Assembly: GCF_008831285.2 (NCBI RefSeq)
Contig: NC_045138.2
Location: 2,272,143-2,334,142, forward strand
DNA length: 62,000 bases
Source: Nymphaea colorata
Taxonomy: Eukaryota > Streptophyta > Magnoliopsida > Nymphaeales > Nymphaeaceae
Direction: 5' to 3'
The notes below the pieces were generated by a model. It made no database searches and had not been told where the DNA came from. It saw only the letters and a program-made list of their open reading frames with translations. Position numbers and translations under genes: made by a program. Within the stretch, counting starts at the first letter, position 1. The number at the start of each line of letters is the position of its first letter. Shown here in pieces: positions 34,348 through 45,885 of this stretch.

Positions 34348-36467
34348 TTTAGACGACCAAAAAACGTTCTCCACAAAACTTTAATATAAAATACAATTTC
34401 AAACCGATCAATTCTTGCACTACACATGGTAAAACCGACATCTCATAATGTATCATCAGGTTTCAGCATAACGGGCAACAAATCAACTAACACTGTGTTT
34501 GGTTGGAGGGAAAGGAAGAGACGGAAAGGGAGGGAAAGGAAAGCAAAGGAAAGAGAAAGGGAAGGGAAAAGAATGGAATGGAAAGGAAAAGAAAGAGGTG
34601 ATTAAAAAGGTTGTTTGGATAGAAAGGAAAGGAAAGGAAAGAAAAAACTAAAATCTTCTTTCATTTTTTCTTCTAGACGTGGGACCTCATGGGTATTATG
34701 GGCAAAAAAAACTCTTCATCTTCCTTTCCTTTCCTTTCCCTCTTAATCCGTCCGATTTGAGAGGGATTGGGTTTACAATAATCTATCCTTTCCTTTCCCT
34801 CCCTTTCCTTTCCCTCCCGTTGCAGCCAAACATACTTTGTCCTTTTCCCTCCCTTTCCCTCCTTTTCCCTCCAACCAAACAGGCCGTAAAATTTCAAAAA
34901 AATATCCCAAGTTTCCATCCGGCAATGACAAGCCAGAAACCACGCCACTGAAACGCGCTGCTCCACAAGAACAGAAAGCCCAAGAAATCACAATTTTGGC
35001 CATATAACACCACCACAGCCATCAGGAAAGATGGCCTAAATGATCAACAAGACTCCCGAAGATCATCAATTTTCAACAATAGAACCGGTTAACATCAGCC
35101 CAGCAAAAAGGACAATATTTTATTCTTTTTCCACACAAAACACCCCAATCAAATTCCTTCATCAAAACTCAAAACGCCAGCGGAGACCACGAACAAGAAA
35201 GGAAGAAAGAAAACAATTTCAAACAAAAGGGATTCCATTAGATAAAATCCAGTCCACGGTTTATTCGTCATTGCTCTCTCTCTCTCTCTCTCTTCTCTCC
35301 AATTATGGACAAGTTTACGTGTTGCCTTTTGTTTTCTAGGGTCCGTTTATATGCCTCAAGGGGCATCTAGTGCAATCAAGCGGAAAGGTCCAAAGGGTTT
35401 GAAGTAATAATCTCATGGTTCCAGTGCATTAATAATTTTCTGGGCTGCAAATGTGGCGAGCATGACATTCGAATTAAACAGTGTGTCGTAGGTCTACTCA
35501 TGTTTTAAAGCAAGTCAGAACCTTAGAGATATAAGAGTATAAACTTGAGAATTTTATGCCAAAAGCAGTTTCCCCTAAATAGACAATAAGATCCCCTAAA
35601 TATCATCTCCTTGTCGTCTTGCTCCATGAACTTGAGATAATATTTAGGGGATCTTATTGTCTATTTAGGGGAAACTGCTTTTGGCATAAAATTCTCAAGT
35701 TTATACTCTTATACCTCTAAGGTTCTGACTTGCTTTAAAACATGAGCGGACCTACGACACACTGTTTAATTCGAATGTCATGCTCGCCACATTTGCAGCC
35801 CAGAAAATTATTAATGCACTGGAACCATGAGATTATTACTTCAAACCCTTTGGACCTTTCTGCTTGATTGCACTAGATGCCCCTTGAGGCATATAAACGG
35901 ACCCTAGAAAACAAAAGGCAACACGTAAACTTGTCCATAATTGGAGAGAAGAGAGGGAGAGAGAGAGAGCAATGGCGAATAAACCGTGGACTGGATTTTA
36001 TCTAAAGGAATCCCTTTTGTTTGAAATTGTTTTCTTTCTTCCTTTCTTCTTCGTGGTCTCCGCTGGCGTTTTGAGTTTTGATGGGGGAATTTGATTGGGG
36101 CGTTTTGTGCGGAAAAAGAATAAAATATTGTCTTTTTTCCTGGGCTGATGTTAACCGGTTCTATTGTTGAAAATTGATAATCTTCGGGAGTCTTGTTGAT
36201 CATTTCGGCCGTCTTTCCTGATGGCTGTGGTGGTGTTATATGGCCAAAATTGTGATTTCTTGGGCTTTCTGTTCTTGTGGAGCGGCGCGTTCCAGTGGCG
36301 TGGTTTCTGGCTTGTCGTTGCCGGATGGAAACCTTTGGGTTATTTTTTTGAAATTTTAGTTGATTTGTTGCCCGTTATGCTGAAACCTGATGATACATTA
36401 TGAGATGTCGGTTTGAAATTGTTTTTTATATTAAAGTTTTGTGGAGAACGTTTTTTGGTCGTCTAAA
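34348..36467. repeat. Foldback 3: 2.1-kb near-perfect inverted duplication
   Basis: The left arm 34348-35609 pairs with the right arm 35634-36467 around a 24-bp spacer. Tips are tttagacgaccaaaaaacg and its complement. In the 210-bp stretch I compared the arms are about 98% identical. The left arm carries a 396-bp Tourist MITE and an extra segment of about 30 bp (34408-34437) bounded by accga repeats; the right arm has neither. The near-identical 99-codon frames at 35040-35339 (+) and 35904-36203 (-) are arm copies with no recognisable domain. Confidence 0.9.
34491..34886. mobile_element. Tourist-like (PIF/Harbinger) MITE in the left arm of foldback 3
   Basis: Starts cactgtgtttggttggaggg and ends ccctccaaccaaacaggccg, an inverted pair, with the 3-bp duplication taa on both sides (34488-34490 and 34887-34889). 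The other arm has a single tta (36356-36358) at the matching place, which is the empty site. The interior has ggaaagg-type words and is non-coding. Confidence 0.92.
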
Positions 36468-37109
36468 AGTCTGAATTTGTGATCCAAATCCTGTTTGGCT
36501 ACAATTGGAAAGCCCTGATCATCCTTATTTGGCTTTCCGAAGGTGGCCAGTATTTTGGTTTATAAGATTTTGGACGTCTGTTTTACCCACTAAAAAGCTG
36601 GCTTTTGGAGCTTATTATAATGTAACACAAACTCGAACAAATAAATTCGAAATTGTCTAACAACTATCACTAAAGGCATCATAAATCTTTGATAAAAGCA
36701 CCAAAAATGTCCGAACATGGTATTAACCAGAGACTTCTAATGTTGGAGTCTGAATTTAACGTGATTGATTGGTTGGAATATAAATTCATGAAAATATATG
36801 AGATTTCCCTAGTGGTAGAATGATGGATATTAAAGGCGTTTTTTTTTCACTCGTTGAAAAAGTAGGAAAATGAAGGCAACTGGATGTGTTCCCGGTCAAG
36901 AGCGTCAATCTCTTATGCTACAAAAAGGAAGTCGCTGATGTGTAAGTTGAAGCACAACTGAAGTGGCGAAACACTCTCAGGTATCGAATGTAGACAATAT
37001 TACTTAGAGAGAGAGATCATTGGTGGCTATTTCCCACTCACCCAGATGCAGCGTAGCACTAGATAAAATGTCCAAGAGGGTTTTTTTTTGTTTAACCACC
37101 AAATGATTG

Positions 37110-37210
<101 letters not shown>

Positions 37211-37969
37211 TCATTCTAATTGATCACTGCCCTGCTTCTGGTACATCGGTGCTGCTATTTATCTTATTTGGATAGTTTTTTTCCTAGATTAACTTCCATG
37301 TATAAGCTTTTTTTTTTAGGAAATAGATGATATTTCATTAAGTTCACACCTATCATGACTTCTGCTACTATTGTTTTTTCTTAATTTTCATTAATTTCTA
37401 AATAAAAGTTGTCATGGTTGGGTCGTAGCAGCAGTTCATGCTCCAGTCCGGTTCCGGCCAGCAAGATATTTTCTTTTAAGTGGACACCATATCAGCATCG
37501 TACCATGAGTATTTGCTCACAAATGGACCCTGTTCTTGTATATGTGGTATTTGGATCCTATATATTGGATCAACCCAGTTATCAGATTGGGCCTATAGAT
37601 GCTGAACTGGATCAGATCATGAATCGGGTACCATTGCCTTAAAAAGGTCCCCATGACGCCTTATCTTAATAAGTTTGTGTCCGAACCTTACTTAAGAATG
37701 TCTATGGTGCAGTAAAGTCTGTGTGTGTATTCTGATTTACATATACTGAAATAGAAATTTTGAATCGTTTCGCTTGTCCTATATAAAAATTTTGAAAAAT
37801 GATATTTCGGATCCTATCAAAATTTAGAAACTTTAATTGGATCTCCCTTCAATTCCATGCTTGGCAAGAGAGCAATGCGAGTTTTGACATAATAGCGAGG
37901 GTCCAACCACATGCACCATAACGCGAGTTTTTTCTTTGTAAAAACATAATTCCTTGTTTTCCATTACAC

Positions 37970-38146
37970 CATTGGCGGAACCAGAAATTCCTGGCTAAGT
38001 GGCAGTGCTACAACAAATTTCAAATTTTAAGAGGCAGTTATATGTAAAAAAATGAAATCAATGAAATTTATATATGAAAATAAAACAAATTTCATGAGCT
38101 GGTGTGGGCAATTGCCCACACCAGCCACAATGTGGCTCTGCCATTG
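37970..38146. mobile_element. hAT-like MITE (family M2), 177 bp
   Basis: Starts cattggcggaacca and ends tgtggctctgccattg, imperfect inverted ends. Block B lacks it and reads straight through at about 9131-9150, which is an empty site. The flanking duplication is not clean, so the exact boundary may be off by a few bases. Confidence 0.75.
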
Positions 38147-38214
38147 CTTATACCAGTTTCTGGAATCATCTTTGTTTTTTCCCTCCTTTGACTTTTCAAA
38201 GGGAAAGGCCCCAG

Positions 38215-38980
38215 AGTAAGTGGGACCATTAAAGTCATAATCATCACATAATTAATCTTTCTTTACTTCTTTAAACAAAAAACAAAGAAACAGAGGAGAA
38301 GGTCCTACTCCTTATCGGCTTGGGCCCATTTTTTTCTTGTTATTAGTAGAGGTTCTTGGTATAGATGTCAACGTATCCGATTTGTGCCGGACATCCGACT
38401 GAACCTATAACAACCCGAATAGAACCATTCTGAAAAATTGGATATTGAAAATGATTTAGTATCCGATTAAGAAATCGGACCGATCGGATGCAGATATGTA
38501 TTCGGATTGGATTTATTTTAAAACAAATATCCAACATCTAATGTTCTTACATTTAAAAATTGGCCTAATCTAGTTCAAAATTCAGAATGTGAAATTAGAT
38601 TTTGGATTCAGCTTCAGTTTTAACTTGTCTTTCTTCATATTCAAATATGAACGCAAAACCAGATATGTGAATATCCATAAAGCAGATATGGTTAAGGGTA
38701 TACCTAATTTGAATCTTATCCGTCGAGTAACATTGATTATTACTTGCAGTAATTGATTTCTTCATTGTTTCTCAAAAGGGAAGCAATGGACATTGCTCGT
38801 AAAGATGAAATGAAATGGTAGTTGTATGCAGTGTAAAATTCTGCAGTATATGGAAAGGGAAAAATTTCCGTGAGAAAGACATATCAATGGTTTTCATCGT
38901 GTATTTTTGTATTTAATTTTTCTTTTTGGTTTACTTTATTCACCTTGCCCTACCTTCTAAGGTTCTACCTAACTTGTGCA
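38215..38980. repeat. Dispersed repeat DR2, copy 2
   Basis: Starts gtcataatcatcacataatt and parallels 9210-9890. It adds a segment around 38695-38820 (attgattattacttgcagt) that the B copy lacks but the 56400 region retains. Confidence 0.65.
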
Positions 38981-39175
38981 CAGGGGCGAAGCCAAAGGGG
39001 ACTTTGCATGGGCCCTGGAAACACTTCAAAAAAAAATCAAAATTTATATGTAAATTTTATAAAATTTTATTTCTCCTATATAAAAATTTTAAGAAAAATA
39101 ATATTTTGGCTCATATCAAAATTTAGAAACTTTAATTTGGTCCCCCTCATGAAAAAATTTCTTGCTCTGCCCCTG
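38981..39175. mobile_element. hAT-like MITE (family M1)
   Basis: Starts caggggcgaagccaaagg and ends gctctgcccctg with the usual M1 core. Block B keeps the first 45 bp or so (9891-9940) and then jumps to sequence equivalent to 39494, so the rest was deleted there. No exact target duplication was found. Confidence 0.75.
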
Positions 39176-39239
39176 GGTATATACTACCCAAAAGTCGGCA
39201 GTCAAAGAAACAATTTGAATTCAGCCGTAGTATAATTTT

Positions 39240-39661
39240 GGTGCCATGCCAAATCTTTACGTGCAAATAATGGATTCCGATGTCTAAGGAACTTGGATAT
39301 CTATCAGATTTGGTAAGAAAAAACTTCTGATCTGATGTACTTTTTTATTGAATCAAACTACATGAGTCCAATTTAAAATCGACATATACTGGTAAAATGA
39401 AAAATATAGGAATTTATGATATCAAATCTGACGACCATGACACAAGGCATATAACTGATATAAGGTTTCAATGGTAAGTACCACACCGTAGTTGCACTTG
39501 TGAATCCACAAAGTTGAAAATGTAGTAGTTTATGATCTAAGATCCCAGAGTAGTACGCTTTAGGGGTTGAATCTTTGAAAAATCAATGTTATTTGAACCT
39601 GCTGAATGAGGATGATTTGAGCCGAGTCAGTGGCAAATTTATTTGCTACAACGGCTGATTC
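39240..39661 (+). repeat. DR1 copy fragment, 5' part
   Basis: Contains gcacttgtgaatccacaaag, atgatttgagccgagtcagt and aacggctgattc, matching the reverse complement of 61121-61545 over its length. Cut at 39661. Confidence 0.7.
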
Positions 39662-41450
39662 TGATAGAACCTTGCTGCCGAGGCGCTATCGCTACCCAAG
39701 ATCACGCTCAACAGGATGAATCGATTTCAATTTTGTGATCTGTCACTGCTTCTCCTTCTATTGCAGGAACAAGGGAGGCGGATGTTCGTTGGTCGGTAGA
39801 TGGTCCTGCTGCTACTTTAGAAGTATAACACCAGATCTATTGGCGTGCTCCTATGCTGCAGCCTTCCAGTGAGATGAAACCGGCCTCTAACCTCCCTTTG
39901 TGGTTAAGGAAAGTTGCACCGTTGATCACCTAGCTTACTGGTCGGGGAAACGTCATGGCTTGGAGAACATGGAGAGGCCATCGGCAGCAATGTCCGTCTT
40001 CTTCAAATCGTCATCCAATCGGCCATGGAAAGGGTGACTTTAGGAGAAGAAGAGAGATCAGAAATAGAGGAGGCCGCTGGCTGTAGGTAGAAATTCGGCC
40101 ACACTGGTTGAGGTCAGACTAGAATCCGGCCACCACCATTGACAAAGCTCGGGAGGAAAAGAGGAGAGAGAAAGCGATGCCCAAGTGGAATCAAATCTTC
40201 ATTCAAGCGTAATCCAAAAAAACCTAATTACAAGGCTATATACATGTGAAGCGTCTCGGTTCACTTAGCTCTTAACCCGAGACGGTACAAAGAACTTAAA
40301 GTAAAACGATTCTAACGCGTCTCAAATCGAGACGGTACAAAAGAGTAAATAAACATAAGCAAAAAGGGCACTGGAATGGATCTGGTTGCGCCCTCTCTCT
40401 CTAGATCCGGACCCTGTCTCACATTTTTCGACCTCAGCTGCTCCGCCCGCTCCTCCCACTGCAGCCATATAAATAATGCCCAAGGGTTCTATAAGTATCG
40501 AACTCTGAACCATGCCAAGGTGTCGTGTGGTCTAACTCACTCGCGTGCACTTGGCCCTATGCACATAGGTGCTAGTGTCAGACCTTGTAGGTCACTCCTT
40601 GGGCTTGTGCCCATCCTCGGCCGCACGCAATGCTGCGGCCTGCTTCTCTCGACGCTCCCCGCCGAGGCTAACCTCACAAGTCAACAAGGACATAAGCCTG
40701 TCGGGTGGTAATCGGAGTGCCCAGCTGCTACTCACGCTGTTGGTCGGCTCCGCTCTAGCACTCTCGGCCAAGCCTTCGACCGTCCTCGATGGTGCCAAAA
40801 TTAGGCACGTATCAGATCCACCCTCCCTAGACCGAGCTTGACCCCAAGCTCGTATGAGGTTATCTTTTTGGATAATCTGACTATGCCCATGTTGTGATCC
40901 CATGCTGCTGTGTTTTGGCCCTCCCTTCGAAGGCGTTGGAACAGGTTCCTTCTTTGTACAGTCTGGAATCTCTTCGACCTGCTCTCCTTGGTCACTTATC
41001 GAACTCATGACTATCTCCTGCGTTGCTGCCCTTTGTATACTGTTCATCAAACTCTCTGAAGTACCACTACCACCCTTCTTAAGCTCAACCATACACTGAG
41101 GAGTGAAGGACCATGGTAACAATGGCCCTCTCATAGCGACATCAGCTTGCTTCCCTTTTGCTTGCAGCCCATCGATGGCCTCAATGATTTTCTCACCAAG
41201 CTGTTGCATTGCTTGTGCCTCCGGTCTTTCCACATACGGCTCTTGGTGCTTGCTGTCATGGCCTCCTTTTTGCTCGTGGTCATGATCTCCATCTTCTTGG
41301 TCTGGAGATGAGGGAGTTTCCTCTAGCAGTAAGCTCCGACTTGAGTTCCCAACTTGGAGAACCTCACCCGGATAGATCCTCACCGTTTGCTGGGGTCCTA
41401 TGCTATACCTTGCCACACTTACTTTAACAGTCAGCGTCACATTGGTCACC
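39662..41450 (-). mobile_element. Unclassified GC-rich retroelement-like fragment
   Basis: Begins TGATAGAACC at 39662 in plus orientation, so the minus strand ends GGTTCTATCA. The minus strand at 40250-40130 has a TATA-like tatatagc followed by tgtaattagg and a tgaatgaagatttgattcc stretch, which resembles an LTR R/U5 region. A TATA-like tataaat lies near 40470. The sequence is much less AT-rich than its neighbours. The expected second boundary (gattc followed by tcacttatca) is missing because the fragment fuses to Copia-2. Confidence 0.45.
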
Positions 41451-41476
41451 CTACAGTTACTGCAAGAACAATACAA
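40592..41476 (-). CDS. 294-codon open frame, unknown
   Basis: One of the longest uninterrupted frames in the window that is not recognisably retroviral. The product is hydrophilic, with a His/Asp/Glu-rich stretch (DQEDGDHDHEQKGGHD) and an Ala-rich AQAMQQLGEKIIEAIDGLQA helix-like segment. I see no nucleic-acid-binding motif. Its first 10-20 codons overlap Copia-2 gag sequence on the other strand, so its N-terminus is probably a fusion artefact. It may be a gag-like or auxiliary frame of the surrounding fragment. Confidence 0.3.
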   Translation of the reverse strand: MYCSCSNCRVTNVTLTVKVSVARYSIGPQQTVRIYPGEVLQVGNSSRSLLLEETPSSPDQEDGDHDHEQKGGHDSKHQEPYVERPEAQAMQQLGEKIIEAIDGLQAKGKQADVAMRGPLLPWSFTPQCMVELKKGGSGTSESLMNSIQRAATQEIVMSSISDQGEQVEEIPDCTKKEPVPTPSKGGPKHSSMGSQHGHSQIIQKDNLIRAWGQARSREGGSDTCLILAPSRTVEGLAESARAEPTNSVSSSWALRLPPDRLMSLLTCEVSLGGERREKQAAALRAAEDGHKPKE

Positions 41477-42815
41477 TTTCTATATGATGAAAAAGTCAGA
41501 CAATGTAATGGACCATGTTAATAAGATGTTGATCATGGCTAAAGATTTAGTCGTGGTAGGGAATGTCATATCTGACAATATGCAGATCAGCACAATCCTG
41601 AACAGCCTACCTCCTTCTTTGGATATGGCAGTTACTGCTTTGAGTGTTCAATTTGATACTCTTACTTTAGAAAAGCTTCCTATACAGTTAGCTCTACAGC
41701 AACAACGTCTGACCAAGAGAAATAGAATAGAATTGATGACAGTCCAGGAAAAACCTGCTAGTAGTCATGTGCTTGTAAAACCAAAACAATTTAAAAATCA
41801 AAACGATGGCAAGTTCAAGGGCAATTATGCAGGTACTAAGAAATCTCAAGGAACTGTAGTGAAATGCTACAGATGCGGAAAGCCTGGACATATAAAGAAG
41901 AACTGCAGGACAAAATTCCCGAGTAAGAAAGACAACAATGGTCAGGGCAACTACAACGAAAGGAAGCCTCAAGGGGACTCTGACAGAGAAGTCATCTGTG
42001 TCGTGTCAGAATGTCTGTTTGCAGATGGAGATCTAACTGGATGGTGGGTCGATTCGGGAGCTACTCATCACATTGCAAAGACAAAAGAAGGAGTGATCCA
42101 CATGGAAAATCTGAGTCCGGGAACCCACAAGATCTATATGGGAAACAACTCTTATTGTGATGTCATGGGAATTGGGGCATATCGTCTAAATGTTGGGGGT
42201 ACAAGTGTTGTACTTAACGAGGTTTTGTATGTCCCTTCCATGAGGAGGAATCTAGTGTCTGTTCTCGCACTGACAGGAAAAGGTTTTGAAGTACGTTTTA
42301 TTCCAGGGAAAGTAACAGTGGGAAAACATGGAAGGTTCATGTTTGGTGGAAAATTTGTAAAAGAACATGGTATGTTCAAACTGAATGATATGAATGAAGC
42401 TTCAAATTCTGCTTATTTCAATTGTGCAATGAGTGTGAACGTAAACTTATGGCATGAAAGATTAAGCCATATAAGCATCAAAAAGATGCAGACTTTAGCA
42501 CAACATGGTTTAATACATGATATAAATATAAATGATTTTGCGAAATGCGAGTCATGTGTATACGGAAAAATGACAAGGAAACCATTTCCGTCTGAAGTAA
42601 TTCAGGCCACTGAATTATTAGAGATAATTCATACTGATATCTGTGGACCTTTCAGGATCCAAACTCATAGCGGCAAGTTATATTTCATAACATTTATTGA
42701 CGACTTCTCAAGATTTGGTTACATATACTTAATCAGATATAAATCAGAAGAGCTTGAGAAATTCAATGAATACAAATCTGAAGTCGAGAGACAACTTGGA
42801 AGATCAAAATCATAA
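41451..42815 (+). pseudogene. Copia-2 gag, protease and integrase N-terminal part
   Basis: The frame is open from 41400. Recognisable gag begins LQEQYNFYMMKKSDNVMDHV. The knuckle CYRCGKPGHIKKNC matches CX2CX4HX4C. The protease motif WWVDSGATHH is intact. LWHERLSHIS and CESCVYGKMTRKPF form the pre-integrase zinc region. The first integrase Asp is in IIHTDICGPF. The frame ends at 42815 in a frameshift just before the second catalytic Asp. Confidence 0.92.
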
Positions 42816-43999
42816 GGTCTGATCGAGGAGGAGAATACACTTCTAGTGAATTCCTCGAATACTGCAAAGACTTTGGAATTAATAGGCAAAAGACAATGCC
42901 TAGGACACCACAACAAAATGGTGTGGCTGAGAGGTGTAACAGAACCCTCTTGAACATGGTGAGATCCATGTTGGCAGGAGCACAATTACCAAAAGTTTTT
43001 TGGGGAGAAGCTGTGTTAACAGCTATATATACAATAAACCGAGTGCCCTGCAAAGCAGTCCCAACCACTCCTTATGAAAGATGGACTGGTGTAAAACCAG
43101 ATCTGAGATATTTAAGGAGATGGGGATCTGTAGCACACGTGAAAATTCTAAATCCAAAACTGGATAAGCTAGATAACAGATCAGTGAGATGTATATTTAT
43201 TGGATACCCAAAAGGATATAAGGGCTACAGATTATATCATTCATCTATGGGACTTATAGAAAGCAAAGATGTAGAGTTCATAGAAGAACTCAATAATAAA
43301 GATTATGATCCAGTGGAATATCGAAATGACACACTGGATGATCTGATTTATTCAGATGAACAGTCTGGTAATGAACCGACTGGAGGTCAGTTTGGCATTG
43401 AACCAACTGAGCAGGAATCGTCTGAAGAACAGTCAAGAAATGAACCGACTGAAGATCAGTTAAGCAATGAACCAACTTATATGAATACCTCGTCATCTCA
43501 GACGTTATCAGGTCACAAAAGACCTAGAGCTCCTCCTTCATATTTGAATGATTATTATGTATATCTGAGAGAGGAGCTATGCTATTTAGCAGATATTGAC
43601 AAAATGTCTGACAATCTGACATATGATGAAGCCATTAGCTCGCATGAATCATCGGATTGGGTGAATGCTATGGATGAAAAAATTAAATCCATAGAAAAGA
43701 ATAAAGTCTGGGAATTAGTAGATCTTCCTAATGACAGAAAACCCACTGGATGTAAATGGGTACTAAGGAAGAAGTATAAAGCTAACGGATCAGTGAAAAA
43801 ATTCAAAGCCAGACTGGTAGCGAAAGGTTTTTCCCAAAAGGAAGGAATTGATTACTTAGAGACTTATTCGCCGGTTGCAAAGTTTGCATCAATCAGAATA
43901 ATTTTGGCCATCACGGCATTCTATGACTTTGATATTTGTCAGATGGATGTAAAGACTGCTTTTGTGAATGGTGAGTTGAAGGAAACTATATATATATGA
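42800..43999 (+). pseudogene. Copia-2 integrase C-terminus and reverse transcriptase N-terminal part
   Basis: RSDRGGEY and TPQQNGVAERCNRTL supply the second and third integrase catalytic residues. An acidic linker (about 43340-43490) repeats an EQSxNEPTxxQ-like unit. Reverse transcriptase begins around WVNAMDEKIKSIEKNKVWEL and includes KARLVAKGFSQKEGIDYLET and CQMDVKTAFVNGEL. The frame ends at 43999 in a TA-repeat (actatatatatatga), so slippage in this short tract is the likely cause of the break. Confidence 0.92.
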
Positions 44000-45165
44000 C
44001 TCAACCACAGGGATATGTCATCAAGGAAAAAGAAGACAAAGTGTATAAGTTGAATAAATAATTGTATGGACTGAAACAGTCCCCTAGACAGTGGTATTTT
44101 GTTTTTCACAAAGCAATTACAAAACTTGGGTTTGTTGCAAACCAACTAGACCACTGTGTGTATATTTGGAAAAGTAGGAGCCTTTTCTGTATTCTATCAT
44201 TATATGTTGATGACATATTACTAACAGGAAATGATAACAACATGATTGTAAAAACGAAGACTTGGCTGAACAAAAACTTCGAAATAATGGACTTGGGTGA
44301 AGCATCATATATATTAGGAATAAAAATCACTCGAGATAGAAACTCAAGAATCATGAGTTTAAGCCAGGAACGATATATTGGTTATATCTTGAAAAAATTT
44401 CGTATGTTAGACTGCAAACCAATTGGGACTCCTATAGCTAAAGGAGCAAACTTAAGCAGGAGTGATTGTTTCGGTGAAGGACAACAAAAATTATATGTTC
44501 CATATGCACAAGCAGTTGGCAGTCTAATGTATTTAATGCTTTGTACCAGACCAGACATAAGCTTTCCCATCGTTCTGGTAAGTCGTTATCAAAGTAATCT
44601 TGGATGGCCTCATTGGCAAGCAGTCAAAAAAAAATTTCGGTATATTAAAGGAACAAAAGGACTGAAATTGTCTTATCAAGCAGATGAGCTAACTTTAGTT
44701 GGCTATTCTAATGCAGATTTTGCAGGCTGCAAAGATGATAGTAAATCCACTTCAGGGTATGTTTTTCTCTTTGGAGGTGGGGCGATAGCCTGGTCCTGTA
44801 AGAAACAGGGATGTGTTGCTCAGCACACACAGGAAGCAGAGTATATTGCTTGTAATGTTGCAACTACCTTTGCTGTCTGGATAAACCGGTTCTTGAAAGA
44901 ATTGAAATTAAATCTTGATCATGAACCTGTTCAACTGTACTGTGATAATCAGGCAGCTATATCTCTTATGAAGAATGGAGCTGTTAGCTCAAAAAGTAAA
45001 CATATAATTGTGAAATACCATTATGTTCATGAAATGATCGAGAAAAATGAAATATCGGTTGATTACTTGCCTACCAATGATATGGTGGTTGATCCCTTAA
45101 CCAAGGAAATATCCGAAGACTTGTTTTCAAAACATGTAGCTCATATGGGGCTAAGATATATTTGA
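44000..45165 (+). pseudogene. Copia-2 reverse transcriptase C-terminus and RNase H
   Basis: Continues MTQPQGYVIKEKEDKVYKL, with one TAA stop near 44058 just before LYGLKQSPRQW. The catalytic LYVDDILLTG is intact (about 44199). RNase H motifs are [38 protein letters not shown] and KHIIVKYHYVHEMI. It ends at 45165 with a normal stop. Confidence 0.93.
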
Positions 45166-45169
45166 AAAG

Positions 45170-45390
45170 TTGCGAAGAAAAAACCATTGAATGGAAAACC
45201 TCGTTGTAAACCTTGAAAAAAGGTTTAGGTTGCGTTGGAAAAGCCAATTAAGGAAAACCATGTAACAAATTTGAAAGGATTGCGAAAGAAAAACCATTGA
45301 ATGGAAATCCTCGTTGTAAACCTTGAAAAAGGTTAGGTTGCGTTGGAAAAATTCAACTATGGAAAACCACGTAACAAATTAGATAAAGAA
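45170..45390 (+). repeat. Two tandem copies of a 110-bp unit in the Copia-2 3' untranslated region
   Basis: The segment aaaaaccattgaatggaaa followed by cctcgttgtaaaccttgaaa occurs twice, 110 bp apart, between the pol stop and the polypurine tract. Each ends with ggaaaacca and gtaacaaatt. Confidence 0.85.
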
Positions 45391-45440
45391 AACCCACATA
45401 TAGTGGAAGCAAACTGGCGGTCTCATGGCCAAGTGGGAGA

Positions 45441-45781
45441 TGTTGGATAGTGGCCATTGAGCCCTATCCGAATATCTTGTAACTGCAAGGCAGTTACGAG
45501 ATCAACCCAATAATCTCGCTCAAGATAAAGGTAAAGCCCTTCCTAAAATCTCTCACACTAACCGTAGCTGGGATTTGGGGAAAACCTAAGGGGCTGGACT
45601 ATATAAACCCAGCAATATGTCGTGTTAAAAGATCTCTAGTAGATTATGCGTGAGGAGCCCCTTAGAAGGAAACCCCTTAATCAAATTCTTCTTCTTCTCT
45701 TTTTCTTGTCTTGCTGCTTTCTACAGAGGCGACCGTTCGTGGCTGCAGCACTTGGGTGTGGACGATCTTCCGCTGCCTTCA
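45441..45781 (+). mobile_element. Copia-2 3' LTR
   Basis: Starts TGTTGGATAGTGG right after the polypurine tract, has a TATA box in ggactatataaaccc (about 45598) and ends ccgctgccttca. The end is set by the junction with Copia-3 and by the CA dinucleotide. There is no second LTR copy in the window to confirm it. Confidence 0.7.
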
Positions 45782-45885
45782 CCTATATCTTAGGAAGGAG
45801 CTTATAGTTTTGATCATCATCCGATATCTTAGGAAGAAGCCGATCTTTCTGATTTGGTTTTATCTTTTCCTCAACATGCCCCCAC

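Larger units (their letters stand above)
41451..45781 (+). mobile_element. Copia-2: 5'-truncated Ty1/copia retrotransposon
   Basis: Gag C-terminal half, zinc knuckle, protease, integrase, reverse transcriptase and RNase H, then a polypurine tract aagtgggaga and a 3' LTR at 45441. The 5' LTR, primer site and gag N-terminus are missing, replaced at about 41450 by the GC-rich fragment. The coding region is much less decayed than that of Copia-1, with two frameshifts and one stop seen. Its 3' end abuts the truncated LTR of Copia-3. Confidence 0.92.

Noticed and set aside
35040-36203. Near-identical 99-codon frames in both arms of foldback 3
   Set aside because: Arm duplication explains their conservation. 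No recognisable motif and no independent evidence of coding.
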